From: Kitagawia praeruptora | Taxonomy: Eukaryota > Streptophyta > Magnoliopsida > Apiales > Apiaceae | Direction of reading: 5' to 3' | Length of the DNA: 64,000 bases | Assembly: GCA_037693485.1 (NCBI GenBank) | Contig: CM075350.1 | Span: 67,746,001-67,810,000 of the forward strand | Shown here: in pieces, positions 31,794-42,999 of the stretch | Position numbering within the stretch: position 1 is the first letter of the stretch | How the letters are laid out: every line of letters begins with the position of its first letter | The notes under the pieces: model-generated | Seen by the model: only the letters and a program-made list of their open reading frames with translations | What the model was told of the DNA's origin: nothing | Databases searched by the model: none | Position numbers and translations under genes: made by a program

Positions 31794-34700
31794 CTCATAT
31801 TTGCTACACTCTAAAACAATTGACTTAGAAGCACATCTTTATAAAGTATACCAAAAGGTAAAGACAATATATAATTAGATATGGACTTACATAAACAGTA
31901 TATACAGAAACAACATGACCAAACAATGACAATTTTGTAGGCTCCAAATATACTAATTCTTAGTGAGTAGCAGCTGTACAATTTGACCATCATTGTTGTA
32001 GTACCTACATTTTATCCGAATTCTAGGAAAATTTATATACAACACTATTTTTATAGAAGTTATTGTAGGAAAGTATTAAAACGGTAAGAGGAAGACTGAC
32101 AAAGGGGTAGAGTATTTACTTTGGTGAGGAAGATATAGAATAGTATTAAGCGTGCAATTGTGGCACACCTAATGCTAATTTTTTTTTTGGAACCTTCATT
32201 ATTCAGGATTTCAGCTTCAGTAGGATCGGATGCATGAGCTGAAAGAGAAAATAAAGACGTGTGCAAGACATATGCAATCATTAGTCGCATTGTAGATGTA
32301 AGTAAACAATGTAGTAGCCAACGAAAAGAGAACTTGCATTGTGTGGAGAAATTAAAAGCATAACTGGTTAATACCTGCCTCAAAGTGCAAGGTGTGAAGC
32401 GAGTTAGCAAGTAATGTTAGTACAGAAGGGATAAACACTTACTTGTATACATGATCAAGCTTGCCTTCTTCAACGGCAAGTTCCACATTTTTCTGCTATG
32501 ACAAAATAACAACTACCTTAAATATCCTTCCATAAAGCTTTCTCCATTCTAAAGCAGTAAGTTGAACCAATTTCAAAATTCACTGTTCCAATTTCTTCAA
32601 CACCAAGATGAACAAATGGCAACTTTTGAGGAATAAAGTCCTTCCTATCTCCCTGACCAATATTTTCTCGTGGTCTATCCAATTCAAGGAACATGAGCCT
32701 TGGCTGCTGGTACCCAACAACAATCAAGTCTTGAAGCCAAACACCAGTTAACGATCGATGCATGAAATCACACATGGTCGTAAAGTGCAGTGTTTCATGA
32801 ACTAAAAATTTCACAAAAAAAGTAAATAAAAAATAATAGTAATCTAAGAGATATAAATTTCACAAAAAGAGAAAACCTAATAATATAGTAAATATTTTAC
32901 TATATTTTCGTAATTCACCATTCCTAAAGAATAAAAAATAGGGATTCACCATTCTTCTTAGTTCTTGGTAAAAGGTTCAAGGATTCAGGGGTTTTTTTAA
33001 TTTCAAATTTCACATTATGTGCTTCTCATAATGTGCTTCCCTATGTCTATCCCTCTCTTTTTCTTAATTATTTTTCCTATCGACAGTCCCATTATGTGCT
33101 TCCCTATGTTTATCATTCATCCTTTAGTTTTAACATGATAATAAGTAATAATTACATACATGCTTGACATATGCTGTTAGCATCAAAGCACCAGGGTCAG
33201 TCCTGATTACGTGACAAAACTAACACTAATATAAAGGTGTATATTAAACATTCTAGCATTCATGTATAAGCAGTGTTTTTGGGCCACACATTTAAAAATA
33301 GCTTCATACATCATAACACATCCCCAAAAGCTTCCAAATTCACAATCTGACACCGCACAAATATCTCTAAAAGTGTGGCTAGGAATTGCAGATTAACACC
33401 ACTAAAAATATGCACAAATAGGACCGCTTGAAACAGTTCTCATAATCTCTCAGGCATACCAACATGTTTGACATAATTGACTGGAGAATAAAAATACCTG
33501 AACCAATATATTCTTTGTTGCAAGTTTGATCGACAAAAAAGCTCCAAACCGAGTTATTCAAAACCGAAAAGCGCCAAACCGAGTTATTCAAAACTGAATA
33601 AGAATTCTATATATTACAAATATATAAAGGATTATTCGATCATTGGAATTCAGAGCAGGATTATCCAAGTAAAGGAAAAATACATGATACCCACTGTTAA
33701 ATCCATAACATGGTTCTGTGTTTTTGGACTCAATCGTAATACCATTTATACTCCTCATTGACCTTGTTAATCTTAACACAATAAATAACTTCTTTCTGCA
33801 AATAAATTAGTTAAAAAATATGTTCTATAAAAAAAACCTAGATATTGGAATGGAGCAAGTACCATTTTTTATGCTATTTTATGGTTGTCAGACAAAGTAC
33901 CTAATAACATACATGGTTCTCTAACACCATTACTTATCATTGTTTCCCTGAGAAAGGCACCGCAAGTCCGCAACTGCGTGCTGAATATACAAAAATCATT
34001 AGTTGAAATCGTTAAACTCTAACATATTTTTTATGATCCTGTAAAAATCAGGTCTACCGCAATAGATTGGACACTTCAGTTCTGTGTAAATATAATAATG
34101 GATGCTTAACAATTAACCTGTTTTACTTTTCTTCGTAGTGCATCTTTCCCTCCTTAAATAATTGTTCATATATACTTCATGACCACCTGGAAATTAGATG
34201 AGCAGAAGTAAGCAAAAAATAGATATTAATGAAGGACATCTTATACATATTAAAAATAGATCACAAAAACTAAGCAAAAAAGAAAACACCTTATAGCAAC
34301 GAAAATAAATCTTAGGATTTGGACTTCTTCTTGATCTTCTTCGGATGCTTCAATTAATGAAGGACATCCCCATAAGTCCAAGAATGTTTAAAACAATTAA
34401 TGAAGGACATCCCCAGAAGTCCAAGAATGTTTAAAGATATATACAAAATGATAAAGATTTTCAAAAAATGGATGTCCATATTAGAGACAGTAATATGTTT
34501 CAATTAAATAACTGCATCATGTATGATACACACAAATAAGCCTCTGATCACCCCGAGAGTTACATGCCAGCTAGATAATGCTCAAATTATTCTTTGCTCT
34601 ACATGCTTCTATAGGAAATGCAAATAGACTTTTGCTTATATTCATCTCCTATGGTCTCTTCATTTTTCTACTACAGCTTCAACTACTAAGTAATATTTGA

Positions 34701-36856
34701 AAAGCCTGAGTATGTTGTACAAGAAATAAATCACATAAAGCACAGATTATTATTATTTAACATAATTAAAATGAACTACTTCAATGTAGACTCTGGTTCC
34801 TTATTTTCCATAAAATAGAATAATACTATATCAAAACAACATTTAGTAATAACTTATAAAACCAATATCCTCATTATAGTAACACAAAGTATACCTTTCG
34901 CACATCATTGACCTTTTGAGTTTTTTTTGGGTTGAGATTGCGGTAGCCTCAATGTTAGTGCTATCAGGAGGAATAATGGTAGAAAGAGTCATCTATCAAT
35001 TGACAAAGTCAGAACTTATTTTTGGATTTGCAGCTAAATGGTTCAAAACAGCAGTAAGGAGAAAATTGATTCAAATTTAAAGATATATTGGAAGTAAAGA
35101 TATATTGTCTCAGAAGTGATCATTTTAAAACATACTACTTGCGTATATTTAGAAAAACTACAAATAAAAGGATTATTCACAGCAAGAGGAGTTAATATAC
35201 ACAGTGTAATACATAAGTTGTAATATGAGAGAAGTGCAGACGGTGTTAAGGACTTTCCGTTTTTTAGGTAATCTGTGAGCTTATATTCCTGTGTTTAGAG
35301 GCCTAGCTTTATATACAACAGCCTTCAAGAATTAAATGGTTACAGACAATGTGAACTAAAACAGTGCTTTTTTGGCCTAACAATATGAAATATCACACTG
35401 TAAGATTGCCTTTTTTTTTGGCTTAACAATATGAATATCACACTATAACATTGTTTTGGCAGAGTACGTGTTGATCTTTTTAATCCAAGATATAATTTAA
35501 AGCATTTTTAGAGCCAGGGTACTAATTACTTATTGTGAAAGAATGAAGAAAACATTAAAGTAGTTTTTATTATTGCTCACCAGGCACCATTTTTTGCACC
35601 CTGGCCTCCCCTTGAAAAACTGAAAGCTCAGTCACCCTTTCTGTTGCAGAAGATTAAGAAAAGTATAATTGAAGTTCTGTTCAAGCTACAACTATTCAGC
35701 AAAGTGGTAATTATTATATCCGAAAGTTCAGTGACCCTTTCTGCTACTGCAGAAGATTAAAAGTGAAACTGAATAAGTATAACTGAAATTATGTTCAGGC
35801 CAGACATATAGCTACACATACAACTTCTAAAAAGTGGTAACTTTATCCTATTCATGCTAATAAATGAGTTTTAGTGTATCGATGTCAAAATAGTAATAGT
35901 TTCTTGACAGTGATCGTGCTAATAAGACTGGTGGTATAACTTTGTGTTGAATAACGACTCAAAGAAACAGGCAACTCTTGTTCCAGGACAATGTTTTCCT
36001 AAACTTTAGTTATTTCAATATTAGCACTCCAACTTTTTGTTGCTTTTTCGGACTCATAGTCACTGATTTCCAGCTTGCGCTGTTTAAAAATAGAGTTAAA
36101 GTCAATATACATATTAAGATTCCTATTTGATCCGATATACATGTAACACATAGGTAAATATGTAAGAAAATTAAACTCGTTGACCATTCAATGGAAGTTA
36201 CAACTTTCACTTGTTCAGATTGCAGACTGGAATTTAGGAAATCATTCATTTTTCTTAAGATCACTTCCATTGAATGTGTTCAATAGAACAGAACTAAAAC
36301 ACAAATTGATTACAAAAGATAATTAAAATGCATAAACTCTTTTAATAGAAAATTGCCAACAAATTACATATTAGGTATCCTCTAAATTGTTTCAATACAT
36401 CTATATCATACATCAAAATTATTTTTTTGTGCTTTTAGGAGGGTTTCATCAAGCCTTCAGTAGAGGTTCTACAACACCATCTAAAGGAAGACATATGATA
36501 ACATACCTTTTGATATTTAGTTCGCATATAATAACGATCCACATATGATAACGATCCACACATTAATCCAACTAATAAGGAAGACAAATAAAACTCAAAA
36601 TATCAACAATTAGCGTTTAAAAACATACCTTCTGATCGGAGGAGATTACCTCGATTTGGCACTTATTGAAGATTGCATTATTTGCATATTCCATAAAATT
36701 CCATATATGATCAAAAGACATAGTTCCAAACAAAGTGAAATTAGTGGCTAAGGATATCAATTTATCATAAGAAGGGGCTGACTTTAGATATGTACCGTAA
36801 GCGAAATTAGGTATGTGCCGGAGATCACATGTATATTCGGGTTGGCCGATCAAAAA
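31794..36856 (-). pseudogene. Possible degraded multi-exon gene, unidentified
   Basis: Several minus-strand segments look like exons with AG/GT borders. 36709-36617 (SFDHIWNFMEYANNAIFNKC) ends at AAG/GTATGT. 36073-35999 has KLEISDYESEKATKSWSANI. 34993-34893 (MTLSTIIPPDSTNIEATAIS) ends at AAAG/GTATAC. About 33980-33880 has LRTCGAFLRETMISNG. 33720-33640 has NTEPCYGFNSGYHVFFLYLD. 32814-32518 has QQPRLMFLELDRPREN. I do not recognise the family, and reading phases do not join cleanly in the two cases I checked. Local duplications are frequent (34351-34432, 35620-35800, 33540-33600). It could be a decayed host gene or fragments captured by a Helitron. Confidence 0.3.
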
Positions 36857-37005
36857 GTAAAAGGACTAAAAAACCTATGTAAAAAAATTGGATAATATTG
36901 ACTTCAAAGGGTAATTGGTGTAATTTAAAAGTAAAAGGACTAAAAAGCCTATGTAAAAAATTTGGATAATATTGATTTCAAAAGGTAATTGGTGTAATTT
37001 GATTA
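36857..37005. repeat. 74-bp tandem duplication
   Basis: The unit beginning gtaaaaggactaaaaa occurs at 36857 and again at 36931, with a few differences. Each contains ttggataatattga and ggtaattggtgtaattt. It is noncoding. Confidence 0.8.
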
Positions 37006-37769
37006 AATCTTTCACTACACATCATTAAGAATATATTGATGTGTTAACAATTTTTTTGGAAGACTTTAACCAACCAACTAACCAAATATATCCGATGCAC
37101 GAGTTCTTAAATTTATATAATATTTTATTTATATTTTAATAATTATATATCTCATTTATATATTACTTAATATGATATTGGCATAATATATATAGTATTA
37201 AATACCAATTGTATAATCATATGATAATTGTTCGAATTATGACTAAATTTTCTCATAATAATATAAATATAAATATAAATGGACGTATATACTTACATTC
37301 AAATTTTTGTTGATATTATCATATTCAAATTATGATTCCATAATAATCCCTAATTTAATATTTGTCTATAGAATTTAATATTAATTTGTAACTGTGTGAT
37401 TTTTTTTATTTTTTATTATATAGTTTTAGTTTGTTTTCACTTTGTTGATTTATAATTTGTTGTAAATTTGTTAATAAATATATGATATTAAAATTATTTA
37501 AATTGATTTTGAAAATATTTGATTTTTAAGTGATTGAAAGAGTCTAAAAAAGTTGGGTAACTGAAAGAGTATGTAAATAAATATTAATTGGAGTGTAATT
37601 AAAAGCGTTTGTTATTAACAAATTTTATATACATTTTAATTTATATAAAATAAATTAAAATAAAATTAAAATTTATTTTAATTTTAATTTATTTTATATA
37701 CATTTTAATAAAATGCATATAAAATAAAATAAAATTTTATATACATTTTAATTTATTTTTTTATTTTTG
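37006..37769. other. A+T-rich low-complexity DNA
   Basis: Dominated by ataaaat/attttat strings. No gene is seen. At 37030-37085 a 'tgttaacaatttttttggaagactttaaccaacc' phrase is an older relative of the Helitron-type ends to the right. Confidence 0.5.
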
Positions 37770-38095
37770 GAAGGTATTAACAAACCTTTTTGGAAGGTGT
37801 TAACCAATCAACCAACCAACCAAATATACCATGTTTCGCTTATAATAGTATAGATAGTATAGATATACATTTTAATTTATTTTTTTTTCATTTTTGGAAG
37901 GTATTAACAAACCTTTTTGAAAGGTGTTAACCAACCAACCAACCATGTTTCGCTTATAATAGTATAGTATAGATAATATAGATATGTGAATAAGGGATAA
38001 CAAAAAATGGGGATAACCAAAAAAGGGTTAACCAAACTACAAATTATACTCCTTTTCTCGTTTATTATAATAGATAGTATAGATAATATAGATAT
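37770..38095 (-). mobile_element. Two or three Helitron 5'-type ends (minus orientation)
   Basis: On the minus strand TCTATACTATTATAAGCGAA, followed by ACATGG, occurs twice, at 37854-37831 and 37973-37944, and a shortened relative lies at about 38090-38058. Each full copy is preceded (to the left) by 'ggaaggtattaacaaacctttt' and 'ggaaggtgttaacca'. These are Helitron 5' termini inserted close together or duplicated. The matching 3' ends may be those at 22126 and 22937, with the LINE and MITEs inserted later, but the pairing is unproved. Confidence 0.5.
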
Positions 38096-38443
38096 TAAAT
38101 TTTTCCAAATTTGTTCAAAATATTGTATATTTTATATATTATCTAAAATTGATCGATCTTTTATCCTGGATTTTCTAAAAGTTTGGGTTAATCCGGGTCA
38201 AACATTTAATAAAATATAGGAGGCCTGTTTAAGACCTAGAAGGTAGACCAAATTGGACCAAACATTTTCCAAGATTGAAATTTTCAAAATTTTCCCTGGA
38301 TTTGCTTGAATCTCGAATTTGAAAATTTTGGTCATTTTAAACATCTATACTATAGCATACATACTCTTTTTTGGAGATCGAAATATTTTAACATTTGTTT
38401 GGATATGACACATGATCGCTCGTCTTAGGACAATGAAAGCTAG
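38096..38443. other. Spacer, no gene seen
   Basis: A+T-rich, with no repeat ends or domain recognised. Confidence 0.45.
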
Positions 38444-39285
38444 CATGTGTAAATGAGCCGAGTCGAGCCGAACTTTAAAATGTTTATGTATCATTTGTTA
38501 AGAAATTATCGAATTTGAATTCAAGCTCGAACTTGAATTGAACCAAAAAATGTATTCGAGCTCGGTTTGTCAAGAAAAATTGTTGTTCGCGAACGGTTCA
38601 CGAACAACTCATGAACATGTCTCATGAGCTTGCTCACGAACTTTTACTTCAAACAACTCATTAACCTTGTTCATGAGCTCATTCATGAAATTGTACTAAC
38701 GAATAAATCTTAAATATGTGAAAAACATATTCTGATTAATATTTCACGAGAAATTTGTAATCTACTTAAAAGTTGACTAATTTTTTTGTAAATCGTAAAA
38801 AAATATTAATTTTATTATAAAATAATATAAATTAAGTTAAATTTATATATTATAAACTTAAAATTTTATTGATCGTTATTGTCATCATAATCATACAAAA
38901 ATACTAGTTTTTTTACATAAAATCTATAAAATATCAAAATCATACAAAAATATTAGTTTTATAACATAGAAACTACAATCTTATATGTAAATTTTGAGAT
39001 AAATTACACATTTACTATATTATCTCCTGATATTCTATAAATCCGAACTACAATTTATAGAAAAAAAAAATTATTAATGTAATTGTTGTGTTAAAATAAC
39101 TCATTTTGGTTTTTGAGTTACATATTTGCGGGTATAGCAAGTTATTTTAGTTTTGAATTTTACACTATCATAAAGATATATTAATATCTTTTTATATATT
39201 TAAGTAGTATAAATAAATTTATACATCACTAATATTTAATATTAAAATCTAGCACTTAAAATAATGTAATATTTAATTTGATAAC

Positions 39286-40898
39286 TGTTTACACAAAATC
39301 ACGCAAGCGTACGTGGTCACAAGTAATATAGATATAAGTTGAGTTCGTTCCCACAAAGATCTGGTTATGGTTTCAATTCAGTTCATGCACCTATGCAACA
39401 ATGTATGATTATTATCCACTGCTAAGACAAATAACAAATATGGGTTTTAACTATCTAAATTAAACTAAGATGCAAATTAATAAACTAAGAATTAATTATC
39501 TAATGAGAATTAAAATCGAATTACTTCTACAAGAGAAACCATGGTATCTTAACTTCATTAAATACTTCCTTTAGAGATCATGCCTTAATCAATATATGTG
39601 ATGGTTTTGATATCTGATCGAACAACACGAAACAAGTAAAAGTTACCTCTCGGTATACTAGTACCAAACTAAACATACATCCACAAAAGAGATAGAAGAT
39701 GAATAGACACCAATTATGCTTAGACCCTATATCTCTATAGAATTTGAAAACATAACGGTTGAAGAACAAGTTATCCACATAGATCACATAGGGTAGCATA
39801 ATATCTCTATTTACGCCACAAATCATGATGTTAAAACATCAACCTATCCTATGCTAGCATGACAAGTTCTAAATCTCAAGATCCACTCTCGTTTCGCAAG
39901 AGATTAACAAATTAGATGTTCATGACGCATCTAAACACATGAAACACAACCATACAAGGATATCAATAATTCATCACACACATATCAAATAAGCAATCAA
40001 CTACTAAATTCCATAAATAAATCTGTTAGGACCCCATGACAACGATTAGCTCATGATCGAACTTCTCATCGTCACGGGGTCTAATGAAAACATGATGTAA
40101 AACAAATACAATGATATAAATTTCTGGTGTGTTGTGTCTTGTCGTGGTCTCTTTTTGTGTCCCCAAGAGGTGTATTTATAGCCACAAGTGCCTCCTCCAC
40201 CAAGTAATTACCGTCTTTGATTTAGGATAGAATTCCGGTAATTTTCCTTTCTTGAATGAAATAGAATTGCAATTTCCATGTATAAGTCTGATTCTAGAAG
40301 CTTCTGGTCATCCAAGGTAATTCCACAATGATTAGAATTAGAAAATAATGCAATTTCCTTCTCAGAATGGGTTTCCAAAAGTTCTGGAATTTTCTGGCAG
40401 TGTCAGGTGCTCAAGACCACTTTAGAATGAAAGAGAATTCCGTTATCTTCGTGTGGGCAGTTGAATCGTCCAAAACGGACTTGTAGAACTCAAGATATGG
40501 CCAAAACAAAAATCAGAAATTTTGGCTGATTTTCCCGCGCCCGCGCGTCCGCGCCGCCCGCCGCGCGCTACTGTTCATTCCCGCGCGCCCGCGCCCGAAA
40601 TCAGCACAAATTAGGCGCGGCCGCGCCCGACCTACTGTTCATTTGCTGATTTCGCTCTATTTTCTTCGCTTTAACTCCGATTTTCATTCCGTTTCTTCCG
40701 GCACTCTCGCAATTTGATGTACTTTCATTTTTTAAGCTCAAAACCCACCATTTAAGAATGGAAAACATCATCCCACATCCGACTCTTATTCCTGCACAAA
40801 TTCACTACAAACACATCAAAAACACCACATACTTGAGTTCAAGTCATCAATTCAAGCCGATACGAAGCATTCCAAGTGGATATAACATCCACTTATCA
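39286..40898 (-). repeat. Solo LTR, copy 2 (1613 bp)
   Basis: It is the reverse-oriented relative of the LTR at 25480-26844. On the minus strand it starts TGATAAGTGGATGTTATATC and ends TTTTGTGTAAACA. The target copies ataac lie at 39281-39285 and 40899-40903. It is about 250 bases longer than copy 1, partly because of a very G+C-rich block (40534-40630) and other length differences. No internal region or second LTR is present. Confidence 0.85.
40534..40630. repeat. G+C-rich block inside solo LTR copy 2
   Basis: Runs such as cccgcgcccgcgcgtccgcg, ccgcgcgc and gcgcggccgcgcccg alternate with 'ctactgttcatt' (twice). In an A+T-rich region this stands out. Copy 1 has no equivalent block at the same place (around 25655-25690). 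CpG density is high for a presumably methylated repeat. Confidence 0.8.
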
Positions 40899-41394
40899 AT
40901 AACATATTTTGAATAATATAAACTAGTTATACTAATTGCAAGACTTTGTTGTTGTTGTTGTTGTTGTTATTATTATAATCATCAAAATTATAAAATAAAC
41001 AATTATAATATCTATATAAGATATTCTAATAATAGTTACAATTCATAAGAGTTTCGAGAGTATATTCTAATAATCAAACAAGTTTCATATATACGAGATT
41101 ATTTATCGAAATTGTTTATGCACGGTAACGAACTCGTATACCGCTCAATTATCGAACTTATTCACGAACTATGTTCATGAGCATGTTAATCAATCTTGTT
41201 CGCGAGCTATCGAGTCGAACTTTACCGTGATCAAGTTTAGCTCGTTTATAACTCGATCCTTAAAATCATGTTCAAGATCGACTCGTTTGTCAATCAAATC
41301 GAACCCGAATCGAGCTTTTTCCGAATCTAACATCGAGCCGTTCGCGAGTGTATTGATTCATTTACAACCCTACATGTGACGCTACGTTATGTAA
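40899..41394. other. Right flank of the possible DNA transposon
   Basis: It holds a (GTT)n microsatellite at 40946-40968 and the 'gttcgcgagctatcgagtcg'-type repeats described for 38444-41380. No gene. Confidence 0.5.
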
Positions 41395-42072
41395 TGTTGA
41401 GTATTGAATACAGTAAAAGAATACAGAGGGGGGGTGAATGGATTCTTGAACTTTTCTTTGTTCTTGAATCTGTGTAGCAGATAAGTGTTTGCGTGTGCAA
41501 ATGTATAGGTGTGGATAAAGATAACACAAGACACAATATCACTTTAATCTAATATATTATTAGATAAAGGTTGCTACAATCTGTGAATACAAATGATAGT
41601 ATTCTCAGCTTCGTTTTTCTCAGAGAGATATGTCTTACAATGTGTATGAAAAACCTTAACCAACTAAAGAAGTGAGATTGTATTCTTATAGAACATGAAT
41701 ACAACTCAGTTACTACAAATAAGGTTACAGGAAAAATTACTTTCTTGTATGTCTATCCTTTTTGAGTAAGCATCCAAACGGCTACAGATTTGACTTTGCA
41801 AAGTTCTGTTCAGATCCACTTCTTTAGCTCTTTGTCTCTTCTATATCTCTCCAAGCTTCCTTGTAGGCTTTCCAGAGTACGTTACAGATTGTGGTCCATA
41901 ACGTACATTGGCTTGTTGCAGGTTTCAGACGTGTACAATTTCTTCAGTATTTTGTCTCCAAGATTGTATTCGAGAAGTGGCTAAGTGATTGATTCGAGAA
42001 CTAGGATTAGATAACTCTGAGTTCTCAAATACTGTATGATTGACATATCGAATCACTTCTCGAATAGTACTT
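41395..42072 (-). repeat. Copia-3 3' LTR, left piece
   Basis: It runs from TGTTGAGTATTGAATAC to ...cttctcgaatagtactt, where Copia-2 inserted (tactt at 42068-42072 is one target copy). Several tcgaat/attcga motifs lie at 41965-42070 and lead into the dense array beyond the insertion. Confidence 0.85.
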
Positions 42073-42834
42073 TGTTAACTCGAATAACTTGTAGAAGGGG
42101 GGGGGGGTTGAATACAAGTTATATAATCGTGTCTGATTTTTGCTTGATTAAATAAACAAGAACAAACGAATAAATCAAACTCTGTTTGTATTAAATAAAT
42201 CAAATACAAACTCTACCAAAGGTGTACAAATACCTTTAGCAGCTGATGACAAAATAAATCTCTCTCTCTCTGTTTGTTTCGAACTCTCGAATACAAACCT
42301 TATACAGAGCTACGCACACAAACTCAATTGCTCAACTCACAATTGCTTCGCACGACCACTACACTTTTTACAATGATATAGAGAGAGTATTTATAATGCT
42401 TCTTATCAACTAATAATAGAAAGATAACCTATACATGATAATGTTCTGCCGTCCAGTTGATAGTTTCCATCAATAGAAAATTCTTTCCTTCATAATATCT
42501 TCTTGCTTGCTCTTCAACCAAAGATCCTGTTTTATAGCACTTGCCAGTTTCTGTAGCATCCTTAATGACATCATCAGTAACACGACTGATATCAGGATTG
42601 CACACTTCATCAGTATCTGACTATCCCATCAGTACTTGACTTGCTCTATCAGGATTCGATCTCAGTTCCTGATATGTAGTCCTCGATGCACTGTTCCTGA
42701 CTTAAATTCTACAGATCACTGTCTAATACATATATCCTATACAAAGTGCTAAATCCTTTATAAGATCAGGATTACAAGAAGTATAATGTGTAAATTCTAT
42801 TCTTAACATCACAACTCATGAATTATTCCTAACA
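42073..42834 (-). repeat. Copia-2 3' LTR (762 bp)
   Basis: It runs TGTTAACTCG to ...TCCTAACA. A ten-base G run is at about 42097-42107. On the element strand a TATA-like TTATAAATAC lies near 42397-42388. The 42560-42760 section is dense in tcag(g/t)a and tcctga motifs in both orientations. Confidence 0.93.
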
Positions 42835-42846
42835 ATCTCCCCCTAT
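42835..42846 (-). other. Copia-2 polypurine tract
   Basis: On the minus strand TAGGGGGAGAT precedes the 3' LTR, as in Copia-1 and Copia-3. Confidence 0.88.
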
Positions 42847-42999
42847 TTATGCTTTAAGATCTGAAGCATAAATCTGAGTTGTTGATGTCAAAACATATAA
42901 CAATACAATCAAAATAAAATTTATGAATTTAAAAATCATGAAGTTAAGTACCTCCTTCTTCAGATGTAGACAAAGTATCTAGTACTTAGAAGAAAGAAT

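Larger units (their letters stand above)
38444..41380. mobile_element. Possible DNA transposon with Ser/Glu-box-like termini, holding a solo LTR
   Basis: The left edge reads catgtgtaaatgagccgagt followed by cgagccgaac. The right edge, reversed, reads catgtagggttgtaaatgaa, then many 'gttcgcgaac', 'gagccgttcgcg' and 'ctcgttt' phrases. Mirror-related 'gaacatg', 'cgaacgg' and 'gagctcg' clusters lie inside both edges (38580-38660 and 41140-41350). Such 'gagccgagctcg' repeats occur in hAT-like plant elements. No transposase is present, and no target duplication was settled. Confidence 0.3.
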
